Assembly (NCBI GenBank): GCA_002483445.1
Contig: DLHY01000124.1
Coordinates: 1-64,000, forward strand
Origin: Blastocatellia bacterium UBA7656
Lineage (GTDB): Bacteria; Acidobacteriota; Blastocatellia; UBA7656
Length of the DNA stretch: 64,000 nucleotides
Direction: 5' to 3'
This document shows, piece by piece, positions 56,645 to 64,000 of the stretch (position 1 is the stretch's first letter; each line of letters opens with the position of its first letter). Below the pieces are notes generated by a model. It was not told the origin of the DNA and did no database searches. It was given only the letters and a program-made list of their open reading frames with translations. Both the position numbers and the translations under genes were made by a program.

Positions 56645-59203
56645 TCAGTATGATTTCGCCTCATACCATTCCAGATAGATCAACCCGCGCTGTGCGTTGA
56701 GTCTGCCGTCGGCGTTTTTGAAATTCACGGGCATTGTGTATTGTCGACCAAAAACGAAACGCCCGCCGCGATAGACGTTGAAATGCAGATGCGGGCCGAT
56801 GGATGCGCCCGTGTCGCCGCTCAATCCGATGACCTGACCTTGCGTCACTCTATCTCCCGCAGCGACCAGCGCGCCGTTTTTGGTGAGATGGGCGTACTGA
56901 GCGACAGTTCCGTCGTCGTGCAGAATGATGACCTGATTCTCCTGACCCCCTATGCGATTGCCATCCGTATATCGCTCTTCTATGAAAGTCACCAGTCCGC
57001 CTCTTGTGGCCACGATCCGTGTGCCGATTGGCATCTCGAAATCAACGGCGAACCAGTTGTGATGCCCCCAGCGTGGATCAGGCGGACAGTAGCTCTGATT
57101 GCACTGGAAGCGTTTTCCCACTTCGAAAGGCAATACATACAGCGACTGGGAGGGGTCGCCGAAGTCGGCCTCGCAAACGATCTCGCCAAGTCTGACTCGC
57201 AAGCTGAACTTTTGTTCGGCCTGCGCCAGTCCATCGCTCGCTTTGATGGTGATGTCAAAACTCTTTTCGAGATTATCCCATCCGGCAGTTCCGCTGAGAT
57301 TGCCGTTGACCGAATCAACATTCATCCATGAAGGCGCTTCAACTTCGTACTGCACGGCACGTCCGCTCGCGCTTCTTGCCTCGAAGCGATACTGATAGGC
57401 TCGATTATGGTCGTTCGTCAGGCGAGGAGTGGTGATAAATTCCACCCTGTTCTCAGGCAACGTCGCGCCGTCAACGAGGACGGCTGTGTTTGAGCGCGCG
57501 CCATTGCGTATGACGCGCAGGCGATTGGCTCCGTCGCGGATGTTGAGAACATCTGCCTTGCCTTTGATCTTCGCTTTTTTATTCGAACCGTTATCACGGG
57601 TCGCGACCACTGCGCCATTGATTTCGACTTGCAGTTGCCCTGCAAGGTCTTTGCCTTTTATGAGGAGTTTGCTGCCGTTGAAAGTGGCGCTCGTGATCGT
57701 CGGCCCGCCTGCGTCCGCGAGATTGAAACCGGCGATGACCGGCTCGCTCGCATGGCCTGCGTTATCTGCAAACGAGACTCTCGCCCCGACAGCCGCGGGA
57801 AGGGCATTGAGGCCGATGAGGGTGAAAGTGAAACCGCTCACCTTTTCGCCGTTGCCAAAGGCGACCGGGGCATCCTCGCGCAGGGTATTTCCAAAACTAT
57901 CGAGAAGGGAGATTTGAACCATCGAGACATCGGCATCGATATCATAAACCGCGCCCGTCAAGGTCAGGGAGTCACTTTGCAAATCTCCCTTCAAGGAACC
58001 GATAAAAGGCGAGTGGTCTGTAGCTTCGCCGATGATTCGATAGCCCATGGCTTTAAGCGCCGCCAGGTCATTGTTCGACACTCCGAATTCTTCTGCCACT
58101 CGCGGCTGCGGGTCCATCACGCCCATGCGCGAACCGACGAACGAGTCATCTTTCCAGTGGTCTGCGCCGAAACCATCCCCGCCCATAAGATCGAGTCGCG
58201 CGGTCGAAAGCGGTCGTTCCTGTTCGCCTGCATAATGAACATGCTGGCCGCCCGCCGACAAAATGCGCTGCGCCGTAGTGAAGGTCTCCATCGTCATTCC
58301 GGGACGGAATCGGTAGATGTCAAAGGCGCTGACGGCCAGAACAGCATTAGGGTTCGTTTCCGTCACCCCGACTCGTGTAAAAAACCCGATCATGTGTCCA
58401 ATCTCGTGCAATGCCGTGCCGACGAAATCATAAGTCCCTTGATCAATGCCATCGTCCGGGTTGAAATCCCACGGCAGTGTGCTGCGTATGGCAACGGCTG
58501 GCGGCGGACCAAACTGTGCTAGCTCGCCATCCGGGTCGGCGACTGGAGGAATCAGGCCGACGACACGCAACACTGCCGAGGGGATCACAAAAGTATCGGT
58601 GTCGCCAAGATCAGTCGGAATCGCAGCTTCCGGCAAGGCATTGAAAAGCGCCAAATCTTTTCCGCTATTGGCGTTGGCAATCACCGAGGTTCGCCAATCC
58701 GCATACTCGCCTCTGCCGATTAGAGGTTGCGGCCTGGCCTGACCGCCAGGAATGGTACTGCCAAACACCGTTGGGCCATAATCGGCATCGAAGACGATAG
58801 TGACGGGCGAAGGCGCTTCGATGAGCGAGGACCATATTTGCAACGCCCTCAAATACCCTTCCTGAGCCTGCGGACTGGCCTGCAATCCGGCCCCGGCCCG
58901 CAGGATGAAGGTGATGTTGCCCATCCCTTGTGCCGTGAGCAGTTGACGAGGCGATGAATCAAGTTGAAGCCCTCTGCTCGATTCGGACATCCGGTCAATG
59001 TCCTGCTCAGTTACCGCCTGACAGGTCACCTTGCCGTTCTCAAAGTGGAGGACGAAGCTGCTCTCTTCCGGAAATTTTTTCAACTGGCAGGAAACTTCTC
59101 CTCCTTCTGCGGAAGCGGGGTTTATCAGTAAAAGATGGCCGGTCGACAACAAAACCACCGTTCCAATCAGCATCCAAATCGCTCGAACAACTTTTTTTGA
59201 CAT
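56645..59203 (-). CDS. Exported zincin plus M23 dual peptidase-domain protein
   Basis: 852 residues from ATG 59203, which follows GAGGA. A signal peptide (about 1-32) precedes a zincin domain (about 90-395) with TALHEIGHMIGFF (H266, E267, H270). The metzincin third histidine is missing, as T276 stands in its place. The layout resembles NF038122-type metalloproteases. Ig-like or IPT-like domains follow (about 405-600), then a putative-Ig (He_PIG-like) domain (PSWMNVDSVNGNLSGTAGW). The C-terminal M23 domain (about 720-820) has NWFAVDF, VIILHDDGTVAQYAHL and GPHLHFNVY. As in the M23 protein at 51803, the histidine of HxxxD is missing. Two unrelated peptidase domains in one exported protein is uncommon. 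Confidence 0.86.
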   Translation of the reverse strand: MSKKVVRAIWMLIGTVVLLSTGHLLLINPASAEGGEVSCQLKKFPEESSFVLHFENGKVTCQAVTEQDIDRMSESSRGLQLDSSPRQLLTAQGMGNITFILRAGAGLQASPQAQEGYLRALQIWSSLIEAPSPVTIVFDADYGPTVFGSTIPGGQARPQPLIGRGEYADWRTSVIANANSGKDLALFNALPEAAIPTDLGDTDTFVIPSAVLRVVGLIPPVADPDGELAQFGPPPAVAIRSTLPWDFNPDDGIDQGTYDFVGTALHEIGHMIGFFTRVGVTETNPNAVLAVSAFDIYRFRPGMTMETFTTAQRILSAGGQHVHYAGEQERPLSTARLDLMGGDGFGADHWKDDSFVGSRMGVMDPQPRVAEEFGVSNNDLAALKAMGYRIIGEATDHSPFIGSLKGDLQSDSLTLTGAVYDIDADVSMVQISLLDSFGNTLREDAPVAFGNGEKVSGFTFTLIGLNALPAAVGARVSFADNAGHASEPVIAGFNLADAGGPTITSATFNGSKLLIKGKDLAGQLQVEINGAVVATRDNGSNKKAKIKGKADVLNIRDGANRLRVIRNGARSNTAVLVDGATLPENRVEFITTPRLTNDHNRAYQYRFEARSASGRAVQYEVEAPSWMNVDSVNGNLSGTAGWDNLEKSFDITIKASDGLAQAEQKFSLRVRLGEIVCEADFGDPSQSLYVLPFEVGKRFQCNQSYCPPDPRWGHHNWFAVDFEMPIGTRIVATRGGLVTFIEERYTDGNRIGGQENQVIILHDDGTVAQYAHLTKNGALVAAGDRVTQGQVIGLSGDTGASIGPHLHFNVYRGGRFVFGRQYTMPVNFKNADGRLNAQRGLIYLEWYEAKSY

Positions 59204-59236
59204 GGATTCCTCTTTCAACGGGACGACTTGAAGCGA

Positions 59237-60595
59237 TCATGGCGCCATACGGACGACCTGACTGACTGTCTGCGTTGGCGCGGTGAAATCCGGGATCGCT
59301 GCCATTGCCGCATCGCGACCAGCGAAATAGTCGGCTGCCAAAAAGGCCACGGCAATATCCGGCTCAATCGCCAGCCGCGCGTCGTTCGCGTCGCTCCTCT
59401 GGTGATAGATGGTTGAAACGAAGAGTGTGCCGCCGAAATTGGGCAACGACACGGGCATCGAGTCGCCATAGTGATTGGGACTCCCTCCCGTCGGCTCTCC
59501 GACCAGCAAGACATTGGTCTGTCGTTCAAGGTCAGTAACGAAGTTGCTCGCCGCCGAAAACACACCCTGATTGATAATCGCAAAGAGTTTGCCGGACTGG
59601 TTAATCGCAGCGGTGTCCTTGAGCATCGTCAACAACGAGCCGTAGGTCGTGTTGTCCCCGCCATTATTTTGTCGCAAGTCAATGACTACTCGTTGAACCG
59701 GCTTCTTGCGCAACTCTTTTTTTAGCTTCTTGACGAACTTGGCCATCTTCTGGCCGGAATCGTTCCTGGCCGCGATCTGGTTGTAGCGAATATAGAGCGT
59801 GCCCGTATCGGCAAGAAAGCGGAACCAGAACGGGTCGTAGGATTCGCTCAAGTAGAGTTCCGCATGTGTCTGTCGCAGTTTGATCGTGGGCAACTCGCGC
59901 CACGCCACATACTCCTGCAGGGTGAGGGGCGCGACCATCATCATCGTTTGCTCGCCATCGAAAGATTGCAATCGCAGGGGGACTTGCGCCGGATTGGTGA
60001 TGAAGCCGAAGCTCTCCAGAAACTCCGGCACGACCAGCAATGTCGGCATGTGCCACCGCACCGTCGCATCATTATCTTTGGCGATGTATGGCGTTAGCGC
60101 CGCGATGACTTCATCGATGGGAGTGTCGCCAATCCCAATCACCTGCTGACCGATCAACGCGGCTTGCGCGGGCCGCGCATCAACGATGAACAGGCCGTCA
60201 CTAAACCTATAGAGTTGGAGCGGCAGAAAGTGTACCTGCGCGAGCGAGGGGATATATTCAGTATGTCCGTCGCGTCCATTGCGGCTAATCAAGGCGGCCA
60301 GCCCGATAAACTCACGAGTGATTTGACTATCGGCGAGTGTAGCGATGCTGGCGTCAAGAGAGGCAACTGCGGCATTGAACTCGGCCTCAGAAATTCCATG
60401 AAACGGATTCGGGTGATGTCGTTTCAATCCGGCAACGAATGCCTGTAAATCCTCGCGCCACTTTTGCTGGTTCGCTTCGTCCTGCACCACCGGCAGGCGA
60501 TCTGCACTGCCTGACGCGGCGCTGCCGGTTCCCCGTTGACCAATCGCAAAGGCAAGCGCCAATAACAAGGAAAGTTTGAGGCAGGTATGAATCAT
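59237..60595 (-). CDS. Exported S41 family peptidase-like protein without TPR
   Basis: 452 residues from ATG 60595 with AAAAGGG upstream; ATG 60715 would add a 40-residue basic leader. A signal peptide (about 1-22) precedes HHPNPFHGISEAEF, GRDGHTEYIP, RVVIDLRQNNGGDN, NQGVFSAASNFVTDLE and LLVGEPTGGSPNHYGD. It ends soon after the S41 core and lacks the TPR region of the other four paralogues. It lies 33 bases before the zincin-M23 gene. Confidence 0.88.
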   Translation of the reverse strand: MIHTCLKLSLLLALAFAIGQRGTGSAASGSADRLPVVQDEANQQKWREDLQAFVAGLKRHHPNPFHGISEAEFNAAVASLDASIATLADSQITREFIGLAALISRNGRDGHTEYIPSLAQVHFLPLQLYRFSDGLFIVDARPAQAALIGQQVIGIGDTPIDEVIAALTPYIAKDNDATVRWHMPTLLVVPEFLESFGFITNPAQVPLRLQSFDGEQTMMMVAPLTLQEYVAWRELPTIKLRQTHAELYLSESYDPFWFRFLADTGTLYIRYNQIAARNDSGQKMAKFVKKLKKELRKKPVQRVVIDLRQNNGGDNTTYGSLLTMLKDTAAINQSGKLFAIINQGVFSAASNFVTDLERQTNVLLVGEPTGGSPNHYGDSMPVSLPNFGGTLFVSTIYHQRSDANDARLAIEPDIAVAFLAADYFAGRDAAMAAIPDFTAPTQTVSQVVRMAP

Positions 60596-60723
60596 ATCAA
60601 TGCCCTTTTCGGTTCCTGGCAAGCGTCGTTTGATCGTGTCGCCTCGCCACAGGTTTCGGTCGCCAATCGGCAACGCGAACAACATCAGAGTTTTCGTTGA
60701 GCCTTCGTCACGCATTCCATCTT

Positions 60724-61569
60724 CTACTGTGGCCGCGTGAAGAGGAACTCTGCCGACTGCGTGCCGTCAGGGTTGATAACCTGAAGCATAACGGCCTGCC
60801 CCGGTTCGATTCTCTTTCCTGATTTGGCGGCTGTCAGTCTCGTGGTCAGACTGCTTGAATCATTGGAGGTCTTCTTCTGTTTCGACCCATTCATTCTCAG
60901 TTCAGCGCCTATGTCGAAGTTCTCGCCCGTCACGATCAGTTTCTTGCCTTTCACTTCGGCGCTGGTAATAGTTGGCGGGCCGGTCAGCACGGCTTTGAGC
61001 GTCGTGTAGATCTGATCGTTGAAGCTCGTGCCGTCATTGTTGGCCTGATTGCCTGCGGCGTAGAAAATAACAGGGCCGAGGTTTGTATCCGGCGCCGTCC
61101 ATTCGAAAGTCCAACTCGCTCCACCGCCTTGTCCGGCGAACGTCCCGATGGATGTGTGTTCGATGTATTGGCGATTCAAACCCGATCCATCGCCATTGAG
61201 AACAGATGTCAGGTTGTTCAAGCTCCGCAGTTCTCCGGCCCTGTTGCCTGATCCTGTAAGAGAGGTGAATTGAAAGCCCCAACGGCGACGACTCTGATCA
61301 TCAGTCGTATGCCGCACCGTTATCTGATAAGTGACACCCGGTTCGTAGACAGTGGGAGCGATAATCGCAAATTGTCCCGCCCCCTGATTGAAGGCATGGC
61401 ATCCGGTTGTGCAGGTCGGCTCTCCCGGCGCGCCCGTGCGACCCGCCGGCGGGCCTATGGAAAACCCTTCAACGGTCTCTATAGCCGGATTGTCTGTAAA
61501 TAAAAACGCCAGGGCTGCGGCAAAATAAATCACAAGAACTACGATTTTGCCGTGATCCTTGTTCAACAT
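60724..61569 (-). CDS. Choice-of-anchor V domain protein with heme-like CX3CH
   Basis: 281 residues with one N-terminal hydrophobic segment (about 9-24). The core opens GPPAGRTGAPGEPTCTTGCHA, as in choice-of-anchor V (Reeler-like) proteins. Most members have CxxCH there and are thought to bind heme; this one reads C-T-T-G-C-H, that is CX3CH. A beta-sandwich follows (WGFQFTSLTGSG, WTFEWTAPDTNLGPVIFYAAGNQANNDGT). The last ~90 residues form an IPT/TIG-like repeat (TITSAEVKGKKLIVTGENFDIGAEL) similar to that in the zincin-M23 protein. AAGGAGG precedes ATG 61569. Confidence 0.85.
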   Translation of the reverse strand: MLNKDHGKIVVLVIYFAAALAFLFTDNPAIETVEGFSIGPPAGRTGAPGEPTCTTGCHAFNQGAGQFAIIAPTVYEPGVTYQITVRHTTDDQSRRRWGFQFTSLTGSGNRAGELRSLNNLTSVLNGDGSGLNRQYIEHTSIGTFAGQGGGASWTFEWTAPDTNLGPVIFYAAGNQANNDGTSFNDQIYTTLKAVLTGPPTITSAEVKGKKLIVTGENFDIGAELRMNGSKQKKTSNDSSSLTTRLTAAKSGKRIEPGQAVMLQVINPDGTQSAEFLFTRPQ

Positions 61570-61843
61570 TACCAGCCTCCTTGTTCTTGAAGTCTCTTGC
61601 CCACCTCACGTCTGCTTTAGCAGCTTCGAGAGCATCAACCAGTCCGCTATTCGCTATTTACTCAGTAACCTTCCAGGTCGCGCACTGACTCTCCGGCTGC
61701 TGTCCCGCACAACGCGCTCACCCTCGATCATCGGCTGACTTTGAGTATGAGGAGGTTCCGGATCACCCTGACCCCTTCGACCGTTGCATCGAGCGAGAAT
61801 CTCGCCTTAACCACTCCCCCGCGACCAGTAATTGCTATTTCGA

Positions 61844-63139
61844 TCAACGTGTGGTCACGGTTATCTCCGCCTGCGCAGAGCAGCGATCTGAGTCGCAGGC
61901 TCGCACGGCGAATCTGTACTCGGTGCCTGATTGAAGCCTCTTGATCGTCGCCGAGGTCGTGTTGGCGCTGTAGGTCTTTACCACTACCCACTGGTCGCCT
62001 TGCAGTTGAAGCACCTCGAATCGGTTCTCGGCTGGCGAGTTGTCAGTCCAGCCGAGCTTGACCTTGCTGCTTTTTATCTTGTTCGCCTTGAATGCTTCGG
62101 GCTGAAAGACAGTCGCTTTGGCATAATGGTCTGTGCGCCTGATGGCCCAGGTTTGCCCGCCGTCTTCCGATACCTCGAATTTGCGATCTATCGCTGATCC
62201 CGAAATCCTGTCGTAGGTAACACGAGCGAGCCGCGTCTGTCCGCTCACAGGATCGTCGAATTCCCCTTCAAACACCATATCGTCGCCCTGGCGATTTCCT
62301 GTAAGCTCAAGCAACAACCCATCGGTGTCGAGCCACATGTAATGCCATTTGTCGGTCACAGTGTTGTACATACTCACGCTCGTACCTCTATAACCTCCGC
62401 ATCGGAAGTCTTCAAGAACCGCGATGCCTCCGCCCTGGCCGAAGAGTGTCACGTTGGCGGTAGCCGCGGACTGACAATCCTGAGTCGTCACCTCCCAGTC
62501 TCCGGTCAGAAAATCCAATTGCCTGAAGTTGGAAGGCAACATCGCAGGAGCCAGATTTTGCGAACCCACTGCCGACTCTTCCGGTGAAGAGGAAGATGCC
62601 GTATTTCTGGTAAACCGGGCTGAGAAGGCTGTCTGAAAGGTTTGTCCGCCGTTGGGCGACACCTCATAAGTGAAATCGTAGCGATTATCGCTGATGTTGA
62701 ACCACGATTCGCGGCCAACGAGTTTGGCTCCTGTAGTCGTGCGGGTCTCCTGTCCGGTGAGTACCATCCTGCCGTTTTGGAATTCCCCGGTGACCTCGAT
62801 CAGCAGTTGATCCGAATCGAACCAGGTCTGATACCACTTCTGATCCTTCACACTATAGAAGCTGACGCTCGTGCCGCTCCCTCCGGCGAAGCTCTCCAGT
62901 ATGGCTATGCCTCCGCCGACACCGAAAGCCGTGATGGAATTGGGCGCAGAACCGCTTCCCGCAATCACTCCGTTCCAATTGCCGAGCCAGAAATCGAACT
63001 GTCGGGCTTCGGGCGGCAGCGCGGCGGCGGCTTTGTCCTCGGTTTGCGCGCTGATGTGAGATGTGACAGCCGACAATCCGCAAATGAAAATCAGACTAAC
63101 AGCGACGAAGATGATGACCAATCGTATAGCTTTATTCAT
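61844..63139 (-). CDS. Exported protein with two DUF1579-like domains and a fibronectin type III domain
   Basis: 431 residues with a signal segment (about 6-28). Two similar lipocalin-like domains follow: FDFWLGNWNGVIAGSG (about 45-185) and LDFLTGDWEVTTQDCQ (about 205-345). Each ends in a phrase like SPNGGQTFQTAF or SEDGGQTWAIR. The C-terminal ~90 residues are a fibronectin type III domain (KVKLGWTDNSPAENRFEVLQ, YRFAVRACDSDRC). Ligand and role are unknown; the domain pair may bind a small hydrophobic compound. AAGGAGG lies four bases before ATG 63139. It is related to the single-domain protein at 34330. Confidence 0.85.
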   Translation of the reverse strand: MNKAIRLVIIFVAVSLIFICGLSAVTSHISAQTEDKAAAALPPEARQFDFWLGNWNGVIAGSGSAPNSITAFGVGGGIAILESFAGGSGTSVSFYSVKDQKWYQTWFDSDQLLIEVTGEFQNGRMVLTGQETRTTTGAKLVGRESWFNISDNRYDFTYEVSPNGGQTFQTAFSARFTRNTASSSSPEESAVGSQNLAPAMLPSNFRQLDFLTGDWEVTTQDCQSAATANVTLFGQGGGIAVLEDFRCGGYRGTSVSMYNTVTDKWHYMWLDTDGLLLELTGNRQGDDMVFEGEFDDPVSGQTRLARVTYDRISGSAIDRKFEVSEDGGQTWAIRRTDHYAKATVFQPEAFKANKIKSSKVKLGWTDNSPAENRFEVLQLQGDQWVVVKTYSANTTSATIKRLQSGTEYRFAVRACDSDRCSAQAEITVTTR

Positions 63140-63593
63140 AGTGCCTCCTTGTTCCGAGAAATATCGCCTATCGATCTACTGCAATTACCGGGCAACCTTA
63201 GACGTAATGCCTCCCGTACTTTCTCCTCCCCTAACCAAGCGATTACATTTTGATATAGAACGCAGAGCGGGTGTTGATATGGGTTTAAGAATGATTAATC
63301 TTGATTAAGGAGTTGGTTTCCATCGCTATATCTGCTGATATCTGCGTAAGCACAATTCTTTTTATGCGCGGAGATCGAGATTGAGCAAGCTCGAAGTCAT
63401 CTCATCGTTTTCGCGAAAACTGAGAGCGATGACGAAGAGTCAAAAAATAAAAGGCAAGAGTTTTGAGCGCGGGATATCGTCAGCCTTTCTTCCGGCCTCT
63501 GAAAACCGGCGCTCGCAACCCTTGCCTTCAACTATGCACCTCCTGAACTTGCCAGTTTCGTCAGTTCGCGCCTGACTCGCTGGCAGTCGCGTC
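63140..63593. other. 454-base gap with a terminator and no gene
   Basis: Between the DUF1579/fibronectin gene and the partial BACON gene, both on the minus strand. Its left end should hold the promoter of the former, but I see no clear boxes. Its right half holds the terminator listed separately. Short frames here have no protein-like composition. Confidence 0.5.
63438..63528 (-). terminator. Rho-independent terminator of the BACON-repeat gene
   Basis: On the minus strand AAGGCAAGGGTTGCGAGCGC (63528-63509) pairs with three mismatches (one of them a G-T pair) to the arm at 63470-63451, across a 38-base loop. The sequence then runs into TTTTATTTTTT (ending near 63438). The hairpin plus T-tract lies about 65 bases after the stop at 63594. 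Confidence 0.6.
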
Positions 63594-64000
63594 CTACGGC
63601 TGAGGAAGCGGTTCGATAACTCCAAAGGTCACTGATATGGTAACCGGGCTGGCTCCGGGAGCGGTGATCGTGATGGTTCCCGTGTGCGTTCCGACACCCA
63701 GACCAGACGGATTGATCGATACTGTGAGCGTGGAAGGCGCTGTTCCCGAAGCCGGACTTACCAGTAACCATGAAGCGTTGCTGCTGGCGCTCCAGTTGAG
63801 CGTACCTCCGCCAGCGTTGGTAATGCTCACGGTCTTTGGCGGAGGAGTCACTCCCTGACGCGCGGCGAAGGTGAGACTCGCAGGACTGACCTCAATTACC
63901 GGCGTGCTGCTGATGGTCAAGGTTATCGGGATATTGAGCGGAGAGTTGGAAGCCCCCGCAGCAGTAATCGTTACGGTTCCGGTGTGCGTTCCAACCGCCA
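63594..64000 (-). CDS. BACON/Ig-repeat exported protein, 5' part off the right edge
   Basis: The last 135 codons of a protein that enters from the right edge. It shows the end of one repeat (VGTHTGTVTITAAGASNSP) and a full following repeat (VSPASLTFAARQG, TVSITNAGGGTLNWSAS, NASWLLVSPASGTAPS, GTHTGTITITAPGASP), ending PLPQP. This is the BACON or choice-of-anchor-like Ig fold found in large secreted proteins with many tandem repeats. The frame is open to base 64000, so TTG 63920 is not the start. Nothing can be said about its N-terminal domains. Confidence 0.8.
   Translation of the reverse strand, partial: AVGTHTGTVTITAAGASNSPLNIPITLTISSTPVIEVSPASLTFAARQGVTPPPKTVSITNAGGGTLNWSASSNASWLLVSPASGTAPSTLTVSINPSGLGVGTHTGTITITAPGASPVTISVTFGVIEPLPQP

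Noticed and set aside
63594..63920. Complete 108-residue protein starting at TTG 63920
   Set aside because: The frame stays open with the same repeat pattern to base 64000, so it is the end of a larger gene.

Overview
The window is most likely a chromosomal segment of an Acidobacteriota bacterium, probably near the Blastocatellia. The main reason is five copies of the long double-unit MacB/FtsX-type permease known as ADOP (acidobacterial duplicated orphan permease), together with many exported beta-propeller and S41 proteins. This placement is inferred from family content, not from a marker gene. Both window edges cut through genes. I see no rRNA, tRNA, CRISPR array or transposase.

Layout: 1-5319 (minus) holds the start of a large Ig/PKD/RHS surface protein and an exported M14 carboxypeptidase. 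5737-8981 is the only plus-strand block: a cysteine-synthase-like enzyme, then an AT-richer pair made of a ParB-like protein and an Mrr-type PD-(D/E)XK nuclease, which looks like an acquired DNA-targeting module. A small zinc-ribbon gene converges on it. 9302-15910 (minus) has an S41 protein, an AraC regulator overlapping a PQQ-type propeller gene, and an ADOP. 16026-21503 has a DUF5694 protein, an ADOP and a LytS/LytTR-type two-component pair. 21782-23886 is a copper-delivery pair: SCO1 plus an unusual DJ-1/PCuAC fusion.

24141-31091 holds two ADOP-S41 operons in tandem. The second S41 has lost its centre and survives only as its first ~60 bp plus its TPR tail. 31381-63139 is a long, almost unbroken minus-strand array of exported proteins: alpha/beta hydrolases, S41 and tricorn-type proteases, DUF1579-like proteins, propellers, an amidohydrolase, class C beta-lactamase-like serine hydrolases, M23 peptidases, a VOC-VOC-HEXXH fusion and a zincin-M23 fusion. 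Most have a signal peptide and a good Shine-Dalgarno site, and most are closely spaced. Gene remnants at 49948-50368 and 52961-53187 show that duplication and deletion are active here. The right edge enters a BACON/Ig-repeat protein.

Taken together this looks like an envelope and secretome region for peptide or small-molecule breakdown and export, with repeated gene-family expansion. The most original items are the ParB-Mrr pair, the fused architectures (DJ-1+PCuAC, VOC+VOC+HEXXH peptidase, zincin+M23), the gutted duplicate operon and several palindromic repeat clusters.
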